Positions 8,228 through 16,207 of a stretch of 64,000 nt of DNA are shown here, piece after piece. The stretch spans positions 1-64,000 of the forward strand of contig JAZBOS010000109.1 of assembly GCA_036351255.1 (NCBI GenBank), read 5' to 3'. A program made the position numbers and the translations under genes. The notes below the pieces were generated by a model. The model did no database searches. It was not told where the DNA came from and was given only the letters and a program-made list of their open reading frames with translations. Positions within the stretch are counted from its first letter, which is position 1, and each line of letters begins with the position of its first letter. This DNA comes from Bacteroides sp. GTDB taxonomy: Bacteria; Bacteroidota; Bacteroidia; Bacteroidales; UBA7960.

Positions 8228-9136
8228 TTAGCGTAAGCCCAGGATGAGGGCCATCAGGGCCTGACGCACGAAAACACCATTCAGGGCTTGTTCGAAATAA
8301 TAGGCTTTGGGGCTGGGGTCGACATTGATGTCGATTTCATTGACCCTTGGCAGGGGATGAAGCACCCTGAAGTTCTCCTTGGTGTCGACAATCATGTCGT
8401 TGTGGAGGTTATAGGAATTTTTTATCCGTTCGTATTCGAGGGGGTCGCTGAACCGTTCGCGCTGAATACGGGTCATGTACAAAATGTCAGCCTTTGGGAT
8501 GACCTCTTCCATATCCGTGTATTGGTAATAGGTGAGGTTTTTCTCCTTGATGTGCATTTTCACTGAGCTGGGCAGCTTCAGTTCGATGGGTGAAACAAGG
8601 TGGAATGTGGTATTGAAGTTGCAGAGGGCGATAACCAGTGAGTGTACGGTCCGGCCATATTTCAGATCGCCCACAAAAGCGACGTTCAGGTTGTCGAGCG
8701 ATCCTTGGGTTTTCAGGATGCTGTAAAGGTCGAGCAGGGTTTGTGTGGGGTGCTGGTTTGCGCCATCGCCTGCGTTGATGATGGGCACGGGGCTGATTTC
8801 GGAAGCAAAGCGGGCGCTGCCTTCAATGGGGTTTCGCATGACGATAAGGTCGGAATAATTGGCGATGGTGAGGATGGTGTCGCGCAGCGATTCTCCTTTT
8901 TTGACGCTGGTACTTCCTGCTTCAGAGAATCCGATCACCTTTCCGCCGAGCCGGTTAACGGCGCTTTCGAAACTCAGGCGGGTGCGGGTGGAGGGCTCAA
9001 AAAACAAAGAGGCTACCACATAGTCCTGGAGGATGGTCTGCACGGGGTTCTTTTCAAACTCGCGGGCCACTTCCAGTACGCGCAGTTGTTCTTCCTTGCT
9101 GAAATCGTTGATGGAAACGAGGCTTTTGTTCTTCAT
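8228..9136 (-). CDS. pyrB: Aspartate carbamoyltransferase catalytic subunit
   Basis: Catalyses carbamoyl phosphate plus L-aspartate to N-carbamoyl-aspartate, the committed pyrimidine step, in the cytoplasm. The carbamoyl-phosphate-binding motif STRTR is at residues 49-53 (FFEPSTRTR), and HPTQ follows near residue 131. At 302 residues it has the standard length. It is first gene of pyrBI. No leader peptide or attenuator like that of E. coli pyrBI is apparent in the short upstream region, which also carries the terminator of the neighbouring gene. Confidence 0.97.
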   Translation of the reverse strand: MKNKSLVSINDFSKEEQLRVLEVAREFEKNPVQTILQDYVVASLFFEPSTRTRLSFESAVNRLGGKVIGFSEAGSTSVKKGESLRDTILTIANYSDLIVMRNPIEGSARFASEISPVPIINAGDGANQHPTQTLLDLYSILKTQGSLDNLNVAFVGDLKYGRTVHSLVIALCNFNTTFHLVSPIELKLPSSVKMHIKEKNLTYYQYTDMEEVIPKADILYMTRIQRERFSDPLEYERIKNSYNLHNDMIVDTKENFRVLHPLPRVNEIDINVDPSPKAYYFEQALNGVFVRQALMALILGLR

Positions 9137-9188
9137 TGTTTTCCGGGTTAGAATTTGGTTTCAGGACAACTATAAAAATAAGCAAAAA

Positions 9189-9210
9189 AAAAGGGGCGTC
9201 AGCCCCTTTT
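9189..9210 (-). terminator. Terminator of the cDPGS-like GTPase gene
   Basis: A 9-bp stem AAAAGGGGC (9189-9197) / GCCCCTTTT (9202-9210) with a 4-nt loop, followed on the minus strand by a run of T. It lies 4 bp past the stop codon and shields pyrB from read-through. Confidence 0.85.
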
Positions 9211-9214
9211 GAAA

Positions 9215-10573
9215 TTATTTACAATCGCAATCAGCCTTGATTAGCTGCTTGTTCTTGAGGAAATCACAGATGAGCCCGCCGAAGGTGGGAGCGCCAATCT
9301 CCTGGAGGGAATATTCCACTTTCACGGTGGGTTTATTGATTTTCACGATGCGATTGAGGTCGATGGGGGTGGCAATGACCACGGCATCGCAATCGGTGTT
9401 GTTGATGGTTTTTTCCAAGTCGGCCACCTGCTGGTCACCATAGCCCATTGCAGGCAGGAGGGTACCGATGGTGGGGTAGATCTTGAAGGTCTCGGCCAGC
9501 TTGCCAACGACGAATGGCCTGGGATCAACCAGTTCTTTGGCGCCGTATTTGTTGGCAGCCACGGTTCCAGCACCAATCTTCATATGGCCATGGGTAAGGG
9601 TAGGACCATCTTCAACAACCAGCACACGCTTGCCTTTGATCAGCTCAGGTTTGTCAACGGTCAGTGGGGAAGCTCCATCCACCACAATGGCTTTGGGGTT
9701 GACTTTGGCAATATTGTCGCGGACTATCTGGATATTTTCGGGGCCAGCACTGTCCATTTTGTTGATCACCACGATATCGGCAAGACGAAGGGTCACCTCT
9801 CCGGGATAATAGTTAAGTTCGTGGCCCGGACGGTGCGGGTCGACCACAGTCACCATCAGGTCGGGTTTGTAGAAGGGGAAGTCGTTGTTGCCACCATCCC
9901 AGAGGATAACATCGGCTTCTTTTTCGGCTTCGCGCAGGATGGCTTCATAATCTACCCCGGCATAAATGACGTTACCGCGCACCACATGGGGTTCATATTC
10001 TTCCATCTCTTCGATGGTGCACTTGTGTTTGTGGAGGTCTTCGACAGTGGCAAACCGCTGTACTTTCTGGGCTACCAGGTCGCCATAGGGCATGGGGTGG
10101 CGAATGGCAACCACCTTGATGCCATGCTCCATAAGCACCTCAATGATGCGGCGGGAGGTCTGGCTTTTGCCGCAACCGGTGCGGATAGCACCAACTGCAA
10201 TAACCGGCTTGGTGCTCTTGATCATGGTTTCTTTAGGGCCAATTAACAGGAAGTCGGCTCCATTGGCATTGACGATGGCGCCTAGGGCCATGACTTGCTG
10301 GTAGGATACGTCACTGTAAGAGAATGCACAAATGTCTACATCCAACTCTTTAATCAGTCGGGGAAGGTCGTCCTGGGCATAAATGGGGATTCCATCGGGA
10401 TAAAGCGCCCCTGCCAGTTCGGCGGGATACTTGCGGCCGTCAATGTCAGGGATCTGTGCTGCGGTAAAGGCCACAACACGGTAATTCTCGTTTCCCCGGT
10501 AATAGGTGTTAAAATTATGGAAGTCCCTTCCGGCGGCTCCAATAATGATTACATTTTTTCTGTTTTTAGACAT
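9215..10573 (-). CDS. Cyclic 2,3-diphosphoglycerate synthetase-like GTPase
   Basis: A 452-residue cytoplasmic P-loop protein resembling the cyclic 2,3-diphosphoglycerate synthetase family first known from methanogens. It has an N-terminal Rossmann-like part (VIIIGAAGRDFHNFN), then a P-loop AIRTGCGKSQTSR, a WDGGNNDFPF segment and NKMD, a GTPase-like specificity motif. In Bacteria the product has not been established as cDPG, so the substrate is open. I start it at the Met at 10573 (MSKNRK): the longer frame to 10630 would begin inside the promoter -7 box at 10630-10637. It is a single-gene unit with its own terminator. Confidence 0.78.
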   Translation of the reverse strand: MSKNRKNVIIIGAAGRDFHNFNTYYRGNENYRVVAFTAAQIPDIDGRKYPAELAGALYPDGIPIYAQDDLPRLIKELDVDICAFSYSDVSYQQVMALGAIVNANGADFLLIGPKETMIKSTKPVIAVGAIRTGCGKSQTSRRIIEVLMEHGIKVVAIRHPMPYGDLVAQKVQRFATVEDLHKHKCTIEEMEEYEPHVVRGNVIYAGVDYEAILREAEKEADVILWDGGNNDFPFYKPDLMVTVVDPHRPGHELNYYPGEVTLRLADIVVINKMDSAGPENIQIVRDNIAKVNPKAIVVDGASPLTVDKPELIKGKRVLVVEDGPTLTHGHMKIGAGTVAANKYGAKELVDPRPFVVGKLAETFKIYPTIGTLLPAMGYGDQQVADLEKTINNTDCDAVVIATPIDLNRIVKINKPTVKVEYSLQEIGAPTFGGLICDFLKNKQLIKADCDCK

Positions 10574-10629
10574 ATATTGAATTTTTATGGTTGGATATTT
10601 GAAAATGAATGCATTTCGAAACGGCCTCA

Positions 10630-10659
10630 CAAATTTACAGGTTTAAGTTTTTCCGGCAA
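10630..10659 (-). promoter_or_regulatory. Promoter of the cDPGS-like GTPase gene
   Basis: On the minus strand TTG (10657-10659), a 19-bp spacer and TAAATTTG (10630-10637), an exact TAnnTTTG match. The predicted start of transcription is near 10623, about 50 nt before the Met at 10573; this fixes the start-codon choice. Confidence 0.65.
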
Positions 10660-10867
10660 GTCAATAAGAAATTTTTTTTCAAAAAGTATTGATGGTTTGG
10701 ATGCGAGGAATTTTTGCGGCGAAAAGGGGACTTTTTTCAAATTTTTGGTTAGATTAATAGGCAGGGAGAAAAGGTTATTTTTTTCAAAATGTTGATCTTG
10801 GTCATTGTTGAAACTTGACGTTTATTCAGCAATAATCAGTGAATTTCAGGAAATTAGTCTGATTACA

Positions 10868-10901
10868 TTTGTCTTTTTTAGGTATTTAATGATTAAATTT
10901 G
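10868..10901 (+). promoter_or_regulatory. Promoter of the small-lipoprotein/coiled-coil pair
   Basis: TTTG (10868-10871), a 22-bp spacer and TAAATTTG (10894-10901), 25 bp before the start codon at 10927. It is divergent from the promoter at 10630-10659. The 353-bp region between the two genes holds nothing else that I can recognise. Confidence 0.55.
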
Positions 10902-10926
10902 TATCTGAATCAAAATCCTTAACCAA

Positions 10927-11127
10927 ATGAAAAAATTATTTTTGATCTTAATGGTCGCAGGCTTTATGAGTGCCTGTGGCGGTCAGGGAAACCGTGAAGT
11001 TACCGAATCCGAGGCTCCCGTTGAAATGGAAGCAGAACTGGAAGAAGCCCTGGAGACCAATATTGAGCTTAATGCTCAAATTGACTCATTAGAAAATGAA
11101 CTGGACAGTTTGATGAACAATCTTTAA
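10927..11127 (+). CDS. Small lipoprotein with a heptad-repeat tail
   Basis: A 66-residue protein: a short signal sequence with lipobox MSAC (Cys17), then an acidic stretch and a C-terminal amphipathic helix (NIELNAQIDSLENELDSLM) with leucine/isoleucine heptad spacing that could form a coiled coil. The size and layout recall small outer-membrane lipoproteins of the Lpp kind, but no sequence relationship can be claimed. It has its own promoter and is followed 12 bp later by a secreted coiled-coil protein, so the two are probably co-transcribed and may work together at the envelope. Function unknown. Confidence 0.7.
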   Translation: MKKLFLILMVAGFMSACGGQGNREVTESEAPVEMEAELEEALETNIELNAQIDSLENELDSLMNNL

Positions 11128-11139
11128 CAAGGAAAAAAA

Positions 11140-11781
11140 ATGAAAAAGATATTGATTTTGACCGGAGTAATGCTGGTTAGCGTAGCATTATTTGCCCAAA
11201 ACCCTCGCTCACAGCAAGGGGGTAAGGGAAAAGAGAAAAAGGAAGAAGTGACTCAACAAGGCCGCCAGCAAGGCCAGGCAGCCCGCGAGCAGGCCCGTGA
11301 AGAGGCAGAAGGGACCCGCGAACAAGGGCTGGAAGAAGCCGAAAGAGTGCGTGAACAGGCAGAAGAAGGACGCCAGGGAAGTGAACCCCGCGGACATGCC
11401 TATGGCAGGAATAAAGGCGATTTGAGTGGGCGCGACTTCGGACAGGCTCGCGCCGCTGCTGCCCGTTCAAAGGAAGAAAAGGAAGAAGTGACCCGTGAAG
11501 TGGCTATTGAAGTGGAGGAAGGTGTTGAAAGGACTACCACTCGAATTGAAGAAGCTCGCCAGCGACTGGAAGAGCGGGTGCAAAATCGCGAGATCTCCCG
11601 TGAAGAATATGAGGAGAAGAATCAGCGGATCGAAGAAATTGAAAAGGAGATTGAGCGGATCGAAACGGTCCGTCGAGAGACTGAACGAGTGATTCGCGAG
11701 CGGATGCCGGAAAGAGCCCCTGAAAGGGCTCCCGAAACGGCTCCTGAAAGAGCTCCTGAAACAACCCCTGAGAGGCGTTAA
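11140..11781 (+). CDS. Secreted Glu/Arg-rich coiled-coil protein with a Pro repeat tail
   Basis: A 213-residue protein with a signal peptide (cleavage near ALFAQ, residue 20) and a very highly charged body. Residues 30-85 are Gln/Arg/Glu-rich; residues about 88-110 contain a distinct GRNKGDLSGRDFGQAR segment; residues 112-190 are predicted long coiled coil of EEx/ERI repeats; the tail repeats PERAPERAPETAPERAPE. Low sequence complexity means that database similarity to other coiled coils would mislead. It sits 12 bp after the small lipoprotein and is closed by a strong terminator. No enzymatic motif. A structural or stress-related periplasmic role is only a guess. Confidence 0.65.
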   Translation: MKKILILTGVMLVSVALFAQNPRSQQGGKGKEKKEEVTQQGRQQGQAAREQAREEAEGTREQGLEEAERVREQAEEGRQGSEPRGHAYGRNKGDLSGRDFGQARAAAARSKEEKEEVTREVAIEVEEGVERTTTRIEEARQRLEERVQNREISREEYEEKNQRIEEIEKEIERIETVRRETERVIRERMPERAPERAPETAPERAPETTPERR

Positions 11782-11798
11782 TACAGGATATTGAAAAT

Positions 11799-11832
11799 AA
11801 AACCCCGGGTCGTTAGAACGGTCCGGGGTTTT
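11799..11832 (+). terminator. Terminator after the coiled-coil gene
   Basis: A 10-bp perfect stem AAAACCCCGG (11799-11808) / CCGGGGTTTT (11823-11832), a 14-nt loop and a T-run to 11833, 17 bp past the stop codon. Confidence 0.85.
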
Positions 11833-11852
11833 TAATTCATCAAAGAAAAGCC

Positions 11853-12449
11853 ATGGCAAAGGAATTCTGGGATCAGCGTTATGCTGAAGATGGATTTGTA
11901 TACGGACATCACCCGAATATTTTTTTCTGTAAAAAACTCGGGAAGCTTGCCCCAGGCAGGTTGTTGCTTCCCGGAGAAGGGGAGGGGCGGAATGCAGTAT
12001 ATGCAGCCAGGCGAGGCTGGGAGGTTGTTGCTTTCGATCAGAGCACCAAGGGTAGGGAGAAAGCCCTGAAGCTGGCTTCCCAGAAAAAGGTAAACATTGA
12101 ATATCAGGTTTGCAAGACTGATGATTTTGAGGCAGAACAGGAGTCTTTTGATTGCCTGGCCCTTATCTTTGTGCATTTTCATGCCGAGGAAAGAAAGCGG
12201 ATTCACCAAAAGTTGTTTTCTTATCTAAAACCGGGTGGCACACTGATTATGGAGGTATTTTCGAAAGATCAACTAGGAAGAGAATCGGGCGGACCGCAGC
12301 ATATTGATTTGCTTTATTTGGAAAAAGATCTGTGTGAAGATTTTCCCAGATTGCAATCTTTTCATATAGAGCAAACAGAAATTGAATTGAAGGAGGGAAG
12401 GTACCACGAAGGCAAAGCCTCAGTGATTAGGCTGGTAGGAAAAAAATAA
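11853..12449 (+). CDS. Class I SAM-dependent methyltransferase
   Basis: A 198-residue cytoplasmic methyltransferase. Motif I is PGEGEGRNAVYAA (about residues 40-52), followed by the acidic end of beta-2 (VVAFDQS) and a post-motif region FDCLALIFVHFHAEER; KPGGTLIMEVFSKDQ is the usual later strand. The N-terminus FWDQRYAEDGFVYG resembles the TehB/thiopurine methyltransferase-like group of small-molecule methyltransferases. The substrate cannot be inferred. The start at 11853 comes 20 bp after the preceding terminator, so its promoter must overlap that hairpin or be weak. Confidence 0.8.
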   Translation: MAKEFWDQRYAEDGFVYGHHPNIFFCKKLGKLAPGRLLLPGEGEGRNAVYAARRGWEVVAFDQSTKGREKALKLASQKKVNIEYQVCKTDDFEAEQESFDCLALIFVHFHAEERKRIHQKLFSYLKPGGTLIMEVFSKDQLGRESGGPQHIDLLYLEKDLCEDFPRLQSFHIEQTEIELKEGRYHEGKASVIRLVGKK

Positions 12450-12483
12450 ATTGACCGGAACAACGATTGTATTGCTGAATGTT

Positions 12484-12491
12484 TATTTTTG
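12484..12491 (+). promoter_or_regulatory. Promoter -7 box for the DUF2846/barrel gene
   Basis: TATTTTTG, an exact TAnnTTTG match 41 bp before the Met at 12533. It lies downstream of the more upstream Met at 12479, which argues against that longer reading. Confidence 0.5.
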
Positions 12492-12532
12492 CAGGCTCAA
12501 AACATTCACCCATTCAAAATTTTCTTCTGAAT

Positions 12533-13543
12533 ATGAAAAAGCACCTGAGCCTGGTTGTTATCCTATTTGGAATGTTTATTTCTGTATTTGCCCAGGAACC
12601 GGAAACGGGCCGCATTGTATTTTACCGTGAGCAAAATTTCCAGGGCTCAGCAGTGTCCATACCGGTTTATGTGAATCATAAGCAGGTAGTGAAGCTTAAG
12701 AACAATTCTTACTTTGAATACGACTGCATTCCTGGGGATTATGCATTCAGCCTGAATCGCAAGGGCGAGGCGCCTTTAACCTTGCGGGTAGAGGCAGGGG
12801 AGACGTATTATCTTCGCTTAGGGTTCAGGATGAGTTTTTGGAGCAGCGTTCCTGAGATGCTGCTTGTGGAAGGTGCCTCTGCAGTCCCTGCAATCAGCTC
12901 CGGGCAGATGCGTCAGATAACCCCTGAAATGCTTAACCTTACTCGTCCTTCCAATAGGATCGGCATTAACCTTGCTGCAGGTTTTGGTTTTAAGAACCAT
13001 CCATTTTTTGAGATTGAGGGTGGAGGAAAATCAAAGATCAGCTTAGGAGGAGGGGTTGCCATTGGGCTGAAGTATGGCAGGGAGTTCGGCAAGCATTTTG
13101 ACCTGAGCTCAGAGTTGAATTATCAGTTCAGCAACCTCAGGCCGCCAATTACCAATGGAGACGTTACCTTCTCACGGGGTATTCTTTCGGTTACGCCTTC
13201 CTATATTATCCCCATTCGAGAGGGCGATGAGATGCGCGTTAAACTTGGGGCAGGACTCGATTACTACTGGAGTAACCGCCTGAAAATTGAAAGCAGCAGC
13301 ATACCGGGAGGATTTAATGATATATGGACTTATCAAAATGCCCTTGGACCGCATTTTAATGCCATCCTTGAGATGAACCTCTCTGATAAAGCTTCTTTTA
13401 TTTATGGCTTAAAGTTCTACCACGTTGGGTATACTTTTAATTCTGCAGAGCGTTTCACTCCTGAGGAAGTTTCTTTTCCAGAACTGAGGGAAACCTCTGG
13501 TGCAGGAATGGATATGCTGCTGGGCTTTTTTCTGTATTTCTGA
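12533..13543 (+). CDS. DUF2846-like domain fused to an outer-membrane beta-barrel
   Basis: A 336-residue exported protein (signal peptide ending near FAQEP). Residues about 24-100 (TGRIVFYREQNFQG, then NNSYFEYDCIPGDYAF and EAGETYYLRLG) have the pattern of the DUF2846 beta-sandwich found in lipoproteins. From about residue 140 onward the sequence alternates as amphipathic strands (IGINLAAGFGF, GGGVAIGLKYG, and so on) ending in LGFFLYF, typical of a beta-barrel with a C-terminal aromatic. The Met at 12533 is chosen because it starts the signal peptide and lies downstream of a promoter at 12484. Function unknown. Confidence 0.7.
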   Translation: MKKHLSLVVILFGMFISVFAQEPETGRIVFYREQNFQGSAVSIPVYVNHKQVVKLKNNSYFEYDCIPGDYAFSLNRKGEAPLTLRVEAGETYYLRLGFRMSFWSSVPEMLLVEGASAVPAISSGQMRQITPEMLNLTRPSNRIGINLAAGFGFKNHPFFEIEGGGKSKISLGGGVAIGLKYGREFGKHFDLSSELNYQFSNLRPPITNGDVTFSRGILSVTPSYIIPIREGDEMRVKLGAGLDYYWSNRLKIESSSIPGGFNDIWTYQNALGPHFNAILEMNLSDKASFIYGLKFYHVGYTFNSAERFTPEEVSFPELRETSGAGMDMLLGFFLYF

Positions 13544-13611
13544 TTCAGGAACGGTCCGTCCAGTCTTTTGGAGGACTGCAATAATGTAGGGTAATTTCCT
13601 TTAAAAATGCC

Positions 13612-13619
13612 TAATTTTG
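13612..13619 (+). promoter_or_regulatory. Promoter -7 box for argS
   Basis: TAATTTTG, an exact TAnnTTTG match, 24 bp upstream of the argS start codon. No good -33 TTG was seen at 19-23 bp. Confidence 0.45.
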
Positions 13620-13643
13620 CAGGCTTAAATAAAGGAAAAAGGA

Positions 13644-15437
13644 ATGATAGCAGAAGAAAAGATTCAAAAAGCCCTTGTTGCAATCATCAGGGATGAGTTC
13701 GGGGTGGAAGCCCCCGCCTCAGCATTGATCCTGCAAAAAACCCGCAAAGAGTTTGAAGGCGATTTTACGCTGGTGGTATTCCCATTGGTAAAAATGGTTA
13801 GACGCTCACCTGAGCTGACTGCTGAGATGCTGGGTAAAGCAATTATGGACAGGGTTCCTGAGGTTGGAGCATATAATGTTATCAAGGGATTTCTGAATTT
13901 AAGCCTGAGACCGGATTATTGGCTGGATTTCCTGAAGCAACAGATGAACAATGCTTCATATGGGATTACACCCCAGGGAATTGAGCCTCCGGTTGTTGTT
14001 GAATATTCTTCGCCCAATACCAATAAGCCGCTTCACCTGGGGCATATCAGGAATAATTTACTTGGTTATTCAGTGGCCAGCATCCTCGAAGCTTCTGGTA
14101 AAAAGGTTTACAAGGTCAACCTTGTCAATGACCGGGGCATTCACATCTGTAAGTCGATGCTTGCCTGGATGAAATTTGGGAAAGAAGAGACACCCGAATC
14201 CTCCGGAAAGAAGGGGGATAAGCTGGTAGGGGATTATTATGTAAGGTTTGAGACGGAATTGCGCCAGCAGGTGAAGGATCTGGTGGCCACCTCGGGAATG
14301 GGTGAGGAAGAGGCACGCAAAACAGCTCCCCTGATGCAGGAAGCCCAGAAACTGTTAAGGAAATGGGAACTTCGCGACCCTCAGACCATGGCTGTTTGGG
14401 AATTAATGAACGGCTGGGTGTATGAGGGGTTTGATGCTACCTACAAGCGTCTCGGGGTTGACTTTGACAAGGTATATCACGAATCAGATACCTATTTGCT
14501 TGGAAAGGACCTGGTAAAGGAAGGTCTGGAAAAAGGGGTATTTGAGCGGCGTGAAGATGGCTCGGTTTGGGTGGATCTAACCGCTGAAGGACTGGATGAG
14601 AAACTCTTGCTGCGTTCGGATGGCACTTCTGTTTACATTACGCAGGACCTTGGCACTGCCCAATTGCGATATGATGATTTCCAGCCCGGCAAGATGATCT
14701 ATGTGGTGGGCAATGAGCAAAATTATCACTTTGATGTCCTTCAAAAGGTGCTTGCCAAGCTGGAGAAACCTTATTCAGATGCCATTTTCCATCTGAGTTA
14801 TGGCATGGTGGAGTTGCCTGAGGGAAAGATGAAATCGCGGGAAGGCACCGTGGTGGATGCGGATGACCTGATGGAAGAGATGGTTGAGACAGCGCGCCGA
14901 ACGACTGAAGAGCTAGGTAAAACACTGGATTTCAGCGAGAATGAGAAAGCCAGGTTGTTTTACATCATCGGGCTTGGCGCTTTGAAATACTTCATCTTAA
15001 AGGTGGATCCCAAGAAAAATATGCTTTTTAACCCGGCGGAATCGATCGATTTCAATGGCAATACCGGCCCATTCATTCAATACACCTACGCAAGGATTCG
15101 TTCAATCCTTCGCACAGCCGGACAGGAGCAGGTCGATGCCATCCAACTCACTGTGGCGGCAGAAAAGCTGAACCTGCGTGAGCGCAACTTGTTGCGGAAC
15201 ATATACGAGTTTCCTGCGGTAGTAAATGAAGCGGCCGAACAGTTTAGTCCGGCGGAGATTGCCAATTACACTTTTGAGTTGTGCAAGGAGTTTAACCAGT
15301 TCTACCACGAGCATAGCGTGCTCAACGAACCGGACCAGGAAGTCAGTGATTTTCGGGTTAAATTGTCCCAATTGACCGCTCAAACCATAAAAAATGCCAT
15401 GACGATGCTGGGAATCGAAGTGCCCGAGCGTATGTGA
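13644..15437 (+). CDS. argS: Arginyl-tRNA synthetase
   Basis: Class I aminoacyl-tRNA synthetase charging tRNA-Arg with arginine. The HIGH-type motif is HLGH in NTNKPLHLGHIRNN (about residues 126-139), and the KMSKS-like motif is KMKSR in LPEGKMKSREG. The N-terminal additive domain and the C-terminal DALR anticodon-binding domain (ending NAMTMLGIEVPERM) are both present. At 597 residues it has full family length. Single-gene unit with a -7 box upstream and a strong terminator after. Confidence 0.97.
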   Translation: MIAEEKIQKALVAIIRDEFGVEAPASALILQKTRKEFEGDFTLVVFPLVKMVRRSPELTAEMLGKAIMDRVPEVGAYNVIKGFLNLSLRPDYWLDFLKQQMNNASYGITPQGIEPPVVVEYSSPNTNKPLHLGHIRNNLLGYSVASILEASGKKVYKVNLVNDRGIHICKSMLAWMKFGKEETPESSGKKGDKLVGDYYVRFETELRQQVKDLVATSGMGEEEARKTAPLMQEAQKLLRKWELRDPQTMAVWELMNGWVYEGFDATYKRLGVDFDKVYHESDTYLLGKDLVKEGLEKGVFERREDGSVWVDLTAEGLDEKLLLRSDGTSVYITQDLGTAQLRYDDFQPGKMIYVVGNEQNYHFDVLQKVLAKLEKPYSDAIFHLSYGMVELPEGKMKSREGTVVDADDLMEEMVETARRTTEELGKTLDFSENEKARLFYIIGLGALKYFILKVDPKKNMLFNPAESIDFNGNTGPFIQYTYARIRSILRTAGQEQVDAIQLTVAAEKLNLRERNLLRNIYEFPAVVNEAAEQFSPAEIANYTFELCKEFNQFYHEHSVLNEPDQEVSDFRVKLSQLTAQTIKNAMTMLGIEVPERM

Positions 15438-15464
15438 TTCTCAAAAATATTCTTCAAATAATAA

Positions 15465-15497
15465 GAAACCCGCTCTTTCAGAAAAAAGGCGGGTTTC
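15465..15497. terminator. Shared terminator of argS and the converging lipoprotein gene
   Basis: A perfect 9-bp stem GAAACCCGC (15465-15473) / GCGGGTTTC (15489-15497) with a 15-nt loop, lying between the stop codons of two converging genes. Confidence 0.8.
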
Positions 15498-15516
15498 TCA
15501 TTCCAATAAAAGCCCA

Positions 15517-15927
15517 TTATTCCTTTTTGCGGGTGAGGACCATGGTCTGAACATTTCCCTCACTGTCCGTTGATCTCCATAATTGTTTACTGCGGCTCGA
15601 TTCAACGATGATCCAGGCCTTGCGGTACTGAGCATCCTGCCCCCAAATGAAAACCACGTTGGCATTGTTGTCCCAGCGGAAGTCACCGGTATTGGAGGCA
15701 TCGATTTGTGAAATTGCGCTTGTGAAGGTTTGCTGACCACGGCCACTGCTCATGAAAAGGATGGTCCCGGCGTTTTCCATCCGGGTTTCGCTACCATTTG
15801 CCATGGAAACCTCGTATTCTTCAATCAGCCATTCCCCGGTCAACCGGGATGCAAGTTGCCGTTGCGCACTGCAGGAAATCATGCCTAGGGCAACAACAAA
15901 AAGGAACAATTTGCTTATCACTTTCAT
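15517..15927 (-). CDS. Small lipocalin-like lipoprotein
   Basis: A 136-residue protein with a signal sequence and probable lipobox MISC (Cys20). The mature part (LTGEWLIEEYEVS, then AGTILFMSSGRG, GDFRWDNNANVVFIWGQ and WIIVESSRSKQLWRST) has the LxGxW opening and alternating strands of the lipocalin-like small lipoproteins common in Bacteroidota. No ligand can be inferred. It is a lone gene converging on argS, with a 280-bp non-coding region upstream in which I see no clear promoter. Confidence 0.65.
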   Translation of the reverse strand: MKVISKLFLFVVALGMISCSAQRQLASRLTGEWLIEEYEVSMANGSETRMENAGTILFMSSGRGQQTFTSAISQIDASNTGDFRWDNNANVVFIWGQDAQYRKAWIIVESSRSKQLWRSTDSEGNVQTMVLTRKKE

Positions 15928-16207
15928 AGTATATTGTTTAGGTTAATCCTTATATTTCAGTCAAAAGGTTATTCAAATATAAAAAAAAACGGCCGGATGG
16001 GTTTTGATTTCTTCTTGATTGTTTAAAATTAAATCAAATCAGGGCAAGAACAGAGTTGAAAAGGCAAAATGCCTGCAATAAATAAAACGTATTCAAATGT
16101 TGCTGCAAAAGAAAAATTACAGGACACATGCATTCATTTCACATGCCACTATTGCTAAAGGGCAGTGATGGAAAGGAAACTCAAAGCCAGCCTAAATCAA
16201 CATACGA

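Noticed and set aside
10574..10630. Longer reading of the cDPGS-like gene from 10630
   Set aside because: Its first codon would lie in the promoter -7 box; the conserved start MSKNRK is at 10573.
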